Positions 1 through 11,500 of a DNA stretch of 64,000 bases are shown one piece after another; the first letter of the stretch is position 1, and each line of letters begins with the position of its first letter. Source of the stretch: Dermatobacter hominis (GTDB taxonomy: Bacteria; Actinomycetota; Acidimicrobiia; Acidimicrobiales; Microtrichaceae); the NCBI RefSeq assembly GCF_020715685.1, contig NZ_CP085840.1:1674001-1738000 (forward strand), in the 5' to 3' direction. Under the pieces are notes generated by a model, which saw nothing but the letters and a program-made list of their open reading frames with translations, had not been told where the DNA came from and searched no databases. Made by a program: the position numbers and the translations under genes.

Positions 1-218
1 TGGCCGACGTGCTGCGGGCCGCCGGGTACGACCTCGAGCTCGCCGCCGACCGCCCGGAGCTGCTCGTCGAGCTCGGTCCGGGCGACGACGAGCGGCGCGT
101 GGCCGCGGCCGTCAACCGGCAGGCGCACGAGCACGGGATCGTGGTCGCCGGCCTGCACCCGCACCAGGAACGCCTCGAGGACCGCTACCTGTCGCTCGTC
201 GCCGGAGGAGCCCGATGA
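1..218 (+). CDS. ABC transporter ATP-binding protein, C-terminal fragment
   Basis: The window opens inside this gene. The reading frame is open from base 3 and ends at the TGA at 216-218, leaving about 71 residues. No Walker or signature motif remains, so the family call rests on the tail (a beta-rich segment ending HPHQERLEDRYLSLV, like the C-terminal extension of exporter ATPases) and on the 4-bp ATGA overlap with an ABC-2 type permease. It would hydrolyse ATP to drive that permease. The substrate is unknown. The upstream sequence would settle the identity. Confidence 0.6.
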   Translation, partial: ADVLRAAGYDLELAADRPELLVELGPGDDERRVAAAVNRQAHEHGIVVAGLHPHQERLEDRYLSLVAGGAR

Positions 219-1078
219 CCACCGTCCCCACCCGCATCCCGACCCTGGCCCCGCCGCGCGCGCCGCGCGGGACGCCGCTGACCCGTTCGATCGCCGCCGA
301 GGCGGTCAAGGTCCTGCGGCGCCGAACGATCGCGATCACCGCGGCCGCGGTGGCGATCATCTCGATCGGCGGCACCGCGCTCAGCGTGCTGGCCGCGCAG
401 CCCGCGGCGTTCCCGAGTGCAGGACCCGGCCCCGAGGCGCTGCTCACCACGCAGGCGCTCTCCGAGCCCGGGGGCGGCACCGCGGTGTTCGCCCAGACCG
501 CAGCGTTCACGTACGTGTTCCTGCTGGCCGTGTTCGTGGCCGCCGTCGCCGGGGAGTTCACCCGCGGCACGTTCCGCACGATGCTCCTCCACCAGCCCTC
601 CCGGGGTCGCCTGCTCCTCGGGAAGGTGACCGTGCTGGTCCTCGACGCCCTTGCGGTCGCGGCGGTCGGTGCGGTGCTGTCGTGGGTGACCGCCCGACTC
701 GTTGCGCCGTCGCAGGGCATCGACACCGCTGCGTGGGCGACGCTCGACGGGCTCCGTGCCGCGGTCGAGGACCTCGGTCGCGTGGCGCTGTTCCTCGTCG
801 GGACCGCGGTGTTCGGGACGACGGTCGGAGTGCTCGCCCGCTCGGTGCCGATCGGCGTGGGCGTCGCGCTCGTGTGGTCGGGGCCGATCGAGAACATCCT
901 CGGCGACAGCTGGGCGGGCGCGGAGCAGTGGTTCCCCGGGCTGCTCCTCCGAGCCGTGCTGATCCCGGGTTCGACCGACACGTCGACCGGGCGGGCCCTC
1001 GTGACGCTGGCGGCGTACGCGGCGATCGCCCTGACCGTCACGGCGATCGCCCTCCGGCGCCGCGACGTCACCAGCTGA
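215..1078 (+). CDS. ABC-2 type transporter permease
   Basis: This 287-residue protein has about six hydrophobic segments: residues ~40-60, ~100-120, ~145-165, ~185-210, ~215-225 and ~260-280. After the first comes a loop reading GEFTRGTFRTMLL, typical of ABC-2 permeases (the E-x-x-x-G-T region before the second membrane helix). Its ATG overlaps the stop of the ATPase fragment (ATGA), so the two are translationally coupled and probably form one exporter. Such pairs move drugs, lipids or antibiotics. Nothing here indicates the cargo. Confidence 0.8.
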   Translation: MTTVPTRIPTLAPPRAPRGTPLTRSIAAEAVKVLRRRTIAITAAAVAIISIGGTALSVLAAQPAAFPSAGPGPEALLTTQALSEPGGGTAVFAQTAAFTYVFLLAVFVAAVAGEFTRGTFRTMLLHQPSRGRLLLGKVTVLVLDALAVAAVGAVLSWVTARLVAPSQGIDTAAWATLDGLRAAVEDLGRVALFLVGTAVFGTTVGVLARSVPIGVGVALVWSGPIENILGDSWAGAEQWFPGLLLRAVLIPGSTDTSTGRALVTLAAYAAIALTVTAIALRRRDVTS

Positions 1079-1201
1079 CCCTGGGCACCCGGCTGACCCG
1101 CTTCGTCGGCGGATCCGTGCGACATGGGGGCGGTCCCGCACCGACGCCGGCGGGTGACCGACGCGGCCCCCTCGCGCGCCCGATCCGCCACACTGTCCGG
1201 C

Positions 1202-2314
1202 GTGCGGGAGGTCACGGTGGCGTTGACCGTCCTCGCCCTGGTGTGGGCGGCGGCGGGCCTGGGGGTGTGGTGGGTGCTCCGCCGACGGCCGCTGCTCGCC
1301 GTCGTGCTCGCGCTCGCCACGATCGGCGTGGCCGCGGTGACGTCGGTCGTCGCGTGGGGCGTGCTCGGCGGCCTGAGCTCCTTCGGGGGCGTGCACGGCC
1401 TGTACCTCGCCGTGGTGGTCAGCGTCCCGCTGCTCGGGGTCGGCGTGCTCGTCACGACGATCGTCCGACCGGTCGCCGAGCAGGGCCGACGGACCTCGGT
1501 GCTCGTCCTCGGCACGGCCCTGGTCCTCCCCGCGCTGCTCGGCTTCTACGCCACGCACGTCGCGCCGTTCCAGCTTCGCGTCGAGACCGTCGACGCCGCC
1601 GTCGAACCAGGGCGCGACGGCCACGACACGATCCGCATCGCCGTGCTGTCGGACATCCAGACGACCGGCGCCGGCGACCTGGAGCGCGAGGCCGTGCGCG
1701 CCGCCATGGCCGCGGACCCCGACATCGTGCTCATCCCCGGCGACGTCCTGCAGGCGGACGGCGCCGAGCTCGAGGCGGCCGTGCCCGCCATGCGCGAGCT
1801 GCTGGGCGAGCTCAGGGCGCCGGGCGGCGTGTACATGGTCGGCGGCGACGTCGAGACCCCGGAGCGGCTCTGGGCGAAGCCCGAGTCGATCCGCATGCTC
1901 GACGACGAGGTCGTCACCACGACCGTCGGCGACCGGACCGTGGCGATCGGCGGGACGCGGCTCGACTTCGACTCACCCGACGCGCAGCGCGTGAAGGACG
2001 AGCTGCTCGCGCAGGACGCGGGAACCGTGCGGATCCTCCTCTCGCACCGGCCCGACACCGTGCTCGGACTGCCACCGGCGTCCGGCGTGGACCTGACCGT
2101 CGCCGGCCACACCCACGGCGGCCAGGTCTCGGTGCCGTTCGTCGGCCCCCTCGTCACGCTGACCGCGGTGCCCCGATCGGTCGCCGCAGGCGGTCTCCAC
2201 GAGGTCGCCGGCAACCGGATCTACGTGTCGCCCGGCATCGGCATGGAGCGGGGCCACGCCCCCCAGATCCGCTTCGGGGTCCCGCCCACGGTCGGCATCG
2301 TCGACCTGGGCTGA
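1202..2314 (+). CDS. Membrane-anchored calcineurin-like metallophosphoesterase
   Basis: Metallophosphoesterase of about 370 residues. The N-terminal third holds four or so hydrophobic helices. The catalytic domain follows with the family's metal-binding blocks in order: VLSDIQ, IPGDV, a GGDVE segment in place of the usual GNHD, LSHRPD and GHTHGG. The Gln in SDIQ where His is usual, and the altered third block, mark a divergent YkuE/YaeI-like member. I chose the GTG at 1202 because the hydrophobic N-terminus begins there; an in-frame ATG at 1124 would add a charged, unlikely leader. The substrate is unknown. Confidence 0.78.
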   Translation: MREVTVALTVLALVWAAAGLGVWWVLRRRPLLAVVLALATIGVAAVTSVVAWGVLGGLSSFGGVHGLYLAVVVSVPLLGVGVLVTTIVRPVAEQGRRTSVLVLGTALVLPALLGFYATHVAPFQLRVETVDAAVEPGRDGHDTIRIAVLSDIQTTGAGDLEREAVRAAMAADPDIVLIPGDVLQADGAELEAAVPAMRELLGELRAPGGVYMVGGDVETPERLWAKPESIRMLDDEVVTTTVGDRTVAIGGTRLDFDSPDAQRVKDELLAQDAGTVRILLSHRPDTVLGLPPASGVDLTVAGHTHGGQVSVPFVGPLVTLTAVPRSVAAGGLHEVAGNRIYVSPGIGMERGHAPQIRFGVPPTVGIVDLG

Positions 2315-2426
2315 GCGGCGCCACCGCCGGAGGAGGAGCGCCACGACGAGGGGCTGAAGCGCCACGGGAGGGCACGAGGTCCCTCCAGGACCACCGAACC
2401 GGGTTCAGGCCTCGGGCCCATATCCG

Positions 2427-2503
2427 ATGAATTCCTCATGTTCTCGTTGTAACCACGACGCCGTTGAGGTAGTCGTAGCTGCAAGCGATCATGAGGGAGT
2501 CAT
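2427..2503 (+). promoter_or_regulatory. fas leader with two ATGA-N5-TCAT inverted repeats
   Basis: This short AT-richer stretch precedes fas. Two 13-bp elements of the form ATGA-N5-TCAT lie at 2427-2439 and 2491-2503, 64 bp apart. The second covers the ribosome binding site (GAGGGAG at 2493-2499) five bases before the ATG at 2505. A possible promoter between them is TTGTAA at 2447-2452, then 17 bp, then TAGTCG at 2470-2475; it is weak. Mycobacterial fas is controlled by the TetR-type regulator FasR at inverted repeats, so an operator pair is plausible but not shown. Confidence 0.4.
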
Positions 2504-2504
2504 C

Positions 2505-5500
2505 ATGTTTTTGGAGACGAGTTCGCTCGGCGCCGACCTTGTCGACGGCCGGAGCGACGGCCTCCTGACCCTCTCGGGGCAGGATCACGAGTGGTGGGAC
2601 GGCCTCCGCCGGACCGTCGCCGGGCGCCCCGAGGTGGAGTCCTGGTGTCGAGCGGTGCTGGGCGAGCTGGCCGAGCGACTCGACGAGCGGCCCGACCTCT
2701 CCCCCACGCTCGCCCTCGCCACCGACCCGCCCACGACGTGGCTCGACGCCCCCGATGCCGTCGACGCCGCCGACGGCGGTGCCCCGGCCTGGACGGCGAC
2801 GGCGCCGGCGCGGCTTGCCGGCACCGCCCTCGCCCACCTCGCCGCGATCCGCTCGCTGCTGCCCGCCGGCCTCGACGCGGGCACCGGCCTGACCGCGGCC
2901 ACGGGCCACAGCTCGGGCCTGCTCGCCGCCTGGGCCTTCGCCCGTCGCGGCGCCGACCTCACGCCGACCCAGGCGGTCGACGTGCTGCTCGCCCTCGCCG
3001 TGACCGGCGAGGAGGTGGCCGCCCACCCGTGGTCGGTGCCGCCCGTCGCACGTCGGGCCGACGACGACGACGCCCCGATGGTCGCGGTCGCCGGGCTCAC
3101 CGAGCCCGCGCTCCGATCGCTGCTCGGCGACCACGGCGCGACCGCGCCGGCGATCGCCCTGCAGAACGCCTGGGACCGGTTCGTGCTGAGCGGGCGGCCG
3201 GCCGACCTCGCCGCGTGGCGCCGCACCGCCGGCTCGGACGTCCGGGCGGAGTCCCTGACCTCGCCGGTGGCCTTCCACCACCCGGCGCTCGGCGACGCCA
3301 CCGACCGGGCCCTCGCCCGGCTGGCCGATGCGGGGATCCGGCTCGACGGCGAGCTCCGCATCCCGCTCGCCGACCCGAGCGACGGCCGGCTCGTCACCGG
3401 CGGTGACGCCACCGACCGACTCCTGCGCTCGCTCTGCACCCAGCCGGTGCGGTGGGCCGACACCCTCGCTGCGCTCGTCGCCGACGCCGTCGAGGCCGAC
3501 GGGCGACCACCGGTCGTGATCGACCCGGGGCCGTCGACGGTCACCGCCCGCATGACGGGGCGCAGCCTGCGCGGGACCGGGACCACCGTGCTCGCGCTGG
3601 GCGACGACGCCGACGTGCGGGCGCTCTCGCTCGCGGCCGAGCGCCCGGCCCCGCCGCTCGACTACGCCACGCTGGCGCCCTCGGTCCGGGCCACCGCAGA
3701 GGGCGGGACCCAGCTGCACACCCGCCACACCGAGTGGACCGGTCGGTCCCCGATCGTGCTGGCCGGCATGACCCCGACGACGGTCGACGCCGAGATCGTC
3801 GCCGCGGCGGCGAACGGCGGCCACGTGGCCGAGCTGGCGGGCGGCGGCCAGGTCAGCGGCCCGATCCTGGCCGAGCGGCTCGAGGAGCTGCACGAGCGGC
3901 TCGAGGTCGGCCACGAGGTCGTGTTCAACGCGCTGCACCTCGACCCGTACCTCTGGGGCCTGCACCTCGGTCGGGACCGGCTCGTGCAGAAGGCTCGCCG
4001 AGAGGGCGCGCCGATCTGCGGCGTGACCGTCTCGGCCGGCATCCCCGACCGCGACGACGCCGTGCGGCTGCTCGACGAGCTCGTCGCCGACGGGATGTGG
4101 CTGAACGCCTTCAAGCCGGGCGACGAGGCCGGCGTCCGCAAGGTGCTGGCCATCGCCGATGCCACGCCGCACCGCGTCTGGCTCCACCTCGAGGGCGGTC
4201 TCGCCGGTGGCCACCACGCCTGGAGCGACCTGGAGCAGGTGCTCGTCGGGACCTACGACGAGATCCGGAGACGCCCCAACGTCGCCCTCCTCGTCGGCGG
4301 CGGGGTCGGCACGACCGAGCGGGCCACCGCCCTGCTCGACGGCACGTGGGCGCTCGCGCACGCCGCGGTGCGCATGCCGGTCGACGGCGTGCTGATCGGC
4401 ACCGCGGCGATGGCCGCCGCCGAGTCGACGGCGTCGGGCTCGGTCAAGCGGGCGCTCGTCGGCGCACCGGGCACCGACGGCCCCGTCGAGCGTGGCGTGG
4501 TGTCGGGCGGGGTGACGTCCGGGCGGTCCGGGCTCGGCGCGGACATCCACTACCTCGACACCCACGCCGCCCGCGTCGCCGCGATGCTCGAGGAGGTCGC
4601 GGGCAACGCCGCCGGCGTGGCCGAGCGCCACGACGAGATCGCCGAGGCGCTGGCCGGCACGGCCAAGCCGTGGTTCGGCGACCTCCACCGCATGACCTAC
4701 GTCGGCGCGCTCGAGCGGTTCGTCGAGCTCACCGCCCTCGGCCGCAACGGCCGCTACGAGGACGGCCGCTGGCTCGACCCCACCCACCGCCGCCTCTTCC
4801 TCGACCTGCTGCGCCGGTGGGAGGCCCGGTGCTGCGACGTCGACGAGGGCGAGGTGCCGTCGCTCTATGCCGACCTCGACCACGACCCCGAGGAGCTCGA
4901 CGACCCCGAGAAGGCGATCGAGCGGTTCGTCCGGGCCCACCCCGTCGCGGCGCTGACCGAGCTGGAGCCGTCCGATGCCGCGCACCTCGTGGCGCTGTGC
5001 GACCGACCGGGCAAGCCGGTGCCGTTCGTGGTCGCGATCGACGCCGAGGTCCGGCGCCGCTACCTCTCGGACTCGCTCTGGCAGGCGCACTGCGACCTGT
5101 GGGACGCCGAGCAGGTGCTGGTGATCCCCGGCCCGACCGCGGTCGCCGGCATCACGACGGTGGACGAGCCGGTGGCCGCGCTGCTCGACCGCTTCGAGGC
5201 CGCCGCGGTCGCCGCGGTGCGCAGCGCCGGCGGCCGCGAGGTCCCCCTGCGCTCGGCGGTGGAGGCGCTGATCGAGCTGCCGACGGTCGTCTCGGGCGGC
5301 GCGTCGGTGCCGTCGCCGGTGCGGCGGATGGCCGAGGGCGCCACCTGGAGCGTGGACCGGGCCGACGGCGCGGTCACCGCCCGGGCGGTCATCGGCGGCC
5401 CCGATGCCGGCTGCGCCGCCGAGGAGCTGCTGCTGCGGGGCCTCGACGGGCCCGTCGGCGCCGTCGAGGTCGAGCTGCGCTGGCCCGCACTGCCGGGCCT

Positions 5501-8500
5501 CGCCGGCGACGGTCGGCTCTCGTTCCTCGTCGACGTCGAGGAGCGCGCCGGCGTCGCGGTGGCCACGGTCGACGGTGGATCGCTCGACGCCGCGCAGCGC
5601 GACCTCATGGCCGTCGTGATCGACGCCGCCACCACGGCCCGGGACCGCCGGCCGCCGGCCGTCGACCCGGCGGCGGACCGGCTCGGGACCGCCGCGGTGC
5701 CCGACGCCGCGATGGGACGGGCGTGGCCCGAGGTGTTCCGGGCGCTCGCCGAGGTCGGGGCCGCGGAGGGGATGGTCCGCCTGGTCCACGCCCGCCACCG
5801 CGTCCGGCCCGCCGGAGCCGACACGGTCGCCCTGCCGGGCTCGACCGGACCCGTGGCCGCCACCGTCCGGGCGACGCCATCGGGCCGCGAGCTGCGCACC
5901 GTCGCCGCGACCGGCGACCGCTGCTTCGACGACGTGTTCCTCGTGCGCCGGGCCCCGGGCGAACCGGCCGTCGAGACCCAGCAGGACGGTGCCGCCGACG
6001 ACGTGCTCGCCGGCGGGCCCGCGCGCGTCGCGACGCCCCGCCTCGAGCTCGTCCGCTCGGTGCGCACCGCCCCGACCCGGAGCGACGCCTTCGCCCTGCT
6101 CAGCGGCGACGCCAACCCGCTCCACCGCAGCGACCTGGTCGCCCGGCTGGCGGGGCTGCCGCGTCGGATCGTGCACGGCATGTGGACGAGCGCCGCGGCC
6201 CAGCAGGTCGTGGTGGACGAGGTGCTCGACGGGCGCGCCGACCGGCTCGTCGAGTGGGACCTCCGGTTCCTCGACGTCGTCGAGCCCGGCGAGGAGGTCA
6301 CCGTCACCGTCACCCGGATCGCGGTCCGTGAGGGCCGGCGCGTCCTCGAGGTCGACGTCCGCAGCGGCGACCGGCCGGTGGCGCTGGGCGAGGCGGTCGC
6401 CGCGCCCGTGCGCACCGCCTACGTGTTCCCCGGCCAGGGCATCCAGCACCGCGGCATGGGGCGGGCGACCCGCGACCGGTCCGAGGCGGCGCAGGCCGTG
6501 TGGGAACGCGCCGAGCGCTACTGCACGTCGGAGCTCGGCTTCTCGCTGCTCGACGTCGTCGACCGCAACCCCACCGAGATCGAGGTGTCGCTCGGCGACG
6601 GGCTGAGCGTGCTGCACCGCCACCCCGAGGGCGTGCTGCACCTCACACAGTTCACGCAGGTCTCGATGGCGACGCTCGCGGCCTCGCAGGTCGCGGAGCT
6701 GCAGGAGGTGGGCGCCTTCGACCCCGACGCGGTGCTGGCCGGCCACTCGGTCGGCGAGTACAACGCGCTCGCCGCGGTGGGCGGCGTGCTGCCGCTCGAG
6801 GCCGTGCTCGGCGTGGTGTGGGCGCGCGGCAGCGCGATGCACACCCTCGTCCCGCGCGACGAGGACGGCGCGTCGGGCTACCGACTCGCGGTGGTGCGGC
6901 CGCACCTCGCAGGCCTCGACGCGGACGAGGCCGTCGCCCTCGTCGACGCGGTGGCCGCCGACACCGGCGAGCTGTGCGAGGTCGTGAACCACAACCTCCG
7001 GGGCCGCCAGTACGCCGTGGCCGGCACGACCGCTGCGCTCGCCGAGCTCCGGTCCCGACTCGGGGCGGGGCAGGCGCCCGGCCGGGCGCCGTACCTCGAG
7101 GTGCCCGGCATCGACGTGCCCTTCCACTCCCGTGCCCTGGCCCCGGGGGTGGCCGAGTTCCGCGACCACCTGGACCGAGCCCTCCCCGAGGAGATCGACC
7201 CGGCACGGCTGGTCGGCCGGTACGTGCCGAACCTGCATCCGTTCACGTTCCGGCTGGACCGCGACTACGTCGAGGGCATCGCCGCGGCGTGCGACGGTGC
7301 GGCGTGCGCCGAGGTGCTCGCCGACTGGGACGAGCTGCGCGAGCGGCCGGCCCGGCTGGCCCGCCAGGTCCTGGTCGAGCTGCTGGCGTGGCAGTTCGCG
7401 TCGCCGGTGCGCTGGATCGAGACGACCGACGTGCTCCTCGCCGCCGAGGCCGACGGCGGCCTCGGGGTCGAGCGCGTCGTCGAGGTCGGCGTCGGCTCGT
7501 CGCCCACCCTCGCGAACCTGACCAAGGCCGCGGTCGCGGCCGAGGGCCACGGCGCCCAGGTGCTGCACGTCGAGGTCGACGAGCTCGAGGTCATGGACCG
7601 CACCGAGCCCCCGGCCCCGGTCGTGGAGGACGACGACGAGGACGGCGCCGCCGCCGTCGAGCCGGCACCGGCCGCGTCGCCGACCCCCGTCGCGCCGGCC
7701 GCCGGGACCGCCGGCGCCTCGTCCGTCGACGACGCCCCGGTGGGCCTGGCCGACGCCGTGCCCGCGCTGCTGGCGCTGAGCGCCGGGCTCCGGCTCGACC
7801 AGCTGGGCGACGACACGGTCGAGCAGCTCGTCGACGGCGCGTCGTCCCGGCGCAACCAGGTGCTCATGGACCTCGGCAAGGAGCTCGGCATCGGCGCCGT
7901 CGACGGCGCCCACGAGCTCCCGCTCTCCGAGCTCCTCACGCGGCTCGAGGAGCACGTGCGGGGCCATCGCCACCCGGGCCCGGTGCTGTCGACGATGGTC
8001 GACACCGCGGTGTCGGCCACCGCCGGCCGCTGCGGGTCGTCGCCGGGCCGCCTCGCCGACCGGGTGCGCACCACCTGGGGCCTCGGCGAGGGCTGGGTCG
8101 AGCGCTGCCGCCTCGAGATCGCGCTCGGCACCCGTGACGGCGTGAGCCGTCGGGGCGGCGACCTGGCGACGCTCGCCGGCGACGACGCCGATGCCCTCGT
8201 CGACGACGCCCTCGCCGCGGTCGCGGCCCGGCTGGGCGTGACGCTCACGATGCCGACCGCGGACACGGGCGCCGGCATCGACGGCGCGGCCGTCGAGTCG
8301 GTCGTCCGGGGCGTGGCCGACGCCGTCACCGAGGCCGCCGCCGCGGCCCGCGCTGCGCTGGGCGCCGCGACCGGCATCGACCTCCCGAGCGGCGGCACCG
8401 ACCTCGACGAGGCGGAGGACGGTGCGCTCGCCCGCCGCCTGGCCGACCTCGAGGCCGAGCACGGGGCCGGGCGCGCCGAGGAGGTCCGGTCGATCTTCGA

Positions 8501-11500
8501 CGACTCGCGCGTGCAGCTGCTGTCGTCGGGGCTCGCCTGGGCCCGCGCCGACCTGGACCGCCTCGTCCACGACCCGCCGGCGGACCCGTGCGAGCGCGCT
8601 GCGCTCGTGGTGCGGCTGGCGCGCTTCGCCGGCACCGACGACCGCTTCGACCAGACCGTCGAGTGGTACCTCTCGGGTCGCCACCGCGCCGGTTGGTCGC
8701 CCGGGCTGGACGACGAGCTCCGGCGCATCCGCCGGGGCCGGGACGCGTCCGACCCGGCGCTCGACGTCGACGGGCTCACGGTGCTCGTGTCGGGTGCCTC
8801 GCCGCGGTCGATCGGCGAGCAGGTCGTGGCCACGCTGATCGGTTCGGGAGCCACGGTCGTCGCCCTGACGAGCGGCCTGTCCCGCGCCCGCCGGCTGGCC
8901 TGGCGGGAGCTGGAGCGCCGCCACGCCGGGCCCGGCGCCCGGCTGTTCGTCGTGCCGGCCAACCTCGCGTCGTTCCGCGACGTCGACGCGGTCGTCGACT
9001 GGCTCGACCGGACCCCCGCGCCCGAGGTGCCCCACCCGGGCCGACCCGACGTGGTCGTGCCCTTCGCGGCACCCGCGGTCCTCGGCGACGCCGCCGACGC
9101 CGGCCCCCGCCAGGAGGTGGAGCTGCGGGTCATGCTGCTCGGCGTCGAGCGCCTGGTCGCCCGCAGCGCCGAGCAGGTGCGGGAGCGGGCGGCACGCGCC
9201 GGCGCCGGCGACCCCGGGGTGCTCACCGCGGTGCTGCCGATGTCGCCCAACCACGGCATGTTCGGTGGCGACGGCGCCTACGGCCACGCCAAGGCCGGCC
9301 TCGAGGTGCTGGCGACCCGCCGGGCCGCCGAGTCGCGGCGCTGGGGTGGCTGGTGCCGCACCGTCGGCGTCGAGATCGGGTGGGTGCGCGGCACCGGCCT
9401 GATGGGCGGCCACGACGACCTCGTCCCGGTGGTCGAGGACCGGCTCGGCATCACGACCCACGACGTCGTCGACGTCGGCCGCCGCATCGCCGAGCTGTGC
9501 GTGCCGGACGGTCGCTGCGGCCCGGGCGACGAGCGCGTCGACCTGACCGGCGGGCTCGCCGCCATCGACCCCCAGGCGCTGGCCGACCTCGTGCGCGGCG
9601 CGGGCGCCGACGACGACGAGGCCACGATGGCGACCGCCGACGGCCGCACCGCCGACGGCCCGGATGCGGATGGGACGGTCACCGTGCGGGCGCTGCCCCG
9701 GCCGAGGGCCGCGGGCGGGCTCGCGGTCGACGCCGGCACGGCGCTGCTCGACGACGACCTGCTCGACGAGGGCGGCCTGGACGAGGGCGACGGGGACCGG
9801 CCCGACGGGGAGCTGATCGCCCTCGAGGACATGGTCGTCCTCTGCGGCGTGGCGGAGATCGGACCCTGGGGCACCTCGGCCACCCGGGCCGACGCCGAGC
9901 GGCACCGAGAGCTCCCGGCCCGGGCGGTGCTCGAGCTCGCGGTCCGCTGCGGCCTCCTGGAGTGGGCGCCGTCGGGCAGCGCCGGCGCCTGGGTCGACGT
10001 CGGGAGCGGCGACGAGGTCGACGAGGCGGACGTCGCCGAGCGCTACCGGGACGAGGTGGCGGCCCGCTGCGGCATCCGCCGGTCCGAGCAGACGATCGAG
10101 GGCGAGCTCCGGGTCTTCACCGAGCGGCCGGTGGTGGTCGCGGTCGGCTCCGCGTCCGACGCCGAGGCGCTCGTCGGCGCCACGCCCGGCGCGGTCGCGA
10201 AGTGCGTGGACGGGACGTGGAAGGTGACGGTGCCGGCCGGGGCCGCGCTCTGGGCGTCGCACCAGGTGCCGCTGCCACGGGCGGTCACCGCGCCGATCGC
10301 CGAGGGCATGGACCCGACCACCTTCGGCGTGCCGGCCGAGATGGCCAGCGCCGTCGACCCGGTCGCGGCGTGGAACCTGGCCACGACCGCCGAGGCGTTC
10401 CGAGACGCCGGCACCGACCCGGAGGAGCTGCTCGACGCCGTCGCCGCGGCCCGGGTGGCGTGCACGCAGGGCACCGGGATGGGCGGCATGGACAGCATCC
10501 GCACCATCCACCTCGCCCCCCGGCGGCGCACCCCGCACGCCAACGACGTGCTGCAGGAGGCGCTCGGCAACGTGCCGCCCGCCCACGCGGTCCAGTCGTT
10601 CGTGGGCGGCAGCGGGCCCATGATCCACCCGGTCGCGGCCTGCGCCACGGCCGGCGTGTCGCTCGAGCTCGCGCTGGACCTGGTCCGCGCCGGCAAGGCC
10701 GACGTCGTGGTCGGCGGCGGGTTCGACGACATCGGCCCTGAGGGCATCGTCGGGTTCGCCGAGATGTCGGCCACGGCCGACGACTCCCGGCTCGACGAGG
10801 CCGGGTTCACCCCCCGGGAGATGTCACGGCCGGGCGACCGGTCCCGCGCCGGGTTCGTCGAGAGCCAGGGCGGTGGCAGCTTCCTGGTCTGCCGCGGCTC
10901 GGTCGCGGCCGAGCTCGGCCTGCCGGTCCGGGCGGTCGTCGTGTTCTCGTCGAGCCACGGCGACGGACTGCAGACCTCGATCCCGGCGCCCGGCCCCGGC
11001 GCCCTCGGCGCGGTCGAGGGCGGCGCGGGCTCCCCGCTCGGTCGGGCGCTCGCCGCCCACGGGCTCACGGCCGACGACATCGGCGTCGTGTCGAAGCACG
11101 ACACCTCGACCCGGGCCAACGACCCGAACGAGGCCCGCATCCACGAGCGCATCCAGCGGGAGCTGGGCCGGAGCCCGGGCAACCCGCTCCGGGTGGTGTC
11201 GCAGAAGTCGCTGACCGGCCACGCCAAGGGCGGTTCCGCGCTCTGGCAGATCGCCGGGCTCTGCGACGTGTTCGACGACGGCGTCGTCCCCGGCAACCCG
11301 AACCTCGACGCGGTCGACCCCGAGGTGCAGCCCGGGCCCAGCCTGGTCGTCGACGACCGGCCCCTGCGGCTGCGACGGCCGCCCCGGGCGGCGCTGCTGA
11401 CCAGCCTCGGCTTCGGCCACGTGTCGGTCGTCGCCGCGCTCGCCCACCCCGAGGTGTTCACCGAGGCGCTGCTGGCGCAGCGGGGCCGGGCCGCGGCGCT

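Noticed and set aside
1124-1201. Upstream ATG as the start of the metallophosphoesterase.
   Set aside because: The added 26 residues are Arg/Pro-rich and would sit before the membrane anchor. The GTG at 1202 gives a normal hydrophobic N-terminus.
2436-10628. A very long open frame on the strand opposite fas (over 2700 codons).
   Set aside because: Its composition is Arg/Gly/His-rich with no recognisable domain. It arises because the third positions of a GC-rich gene remove stop codons on the other strand. The fas frame has full domain support.
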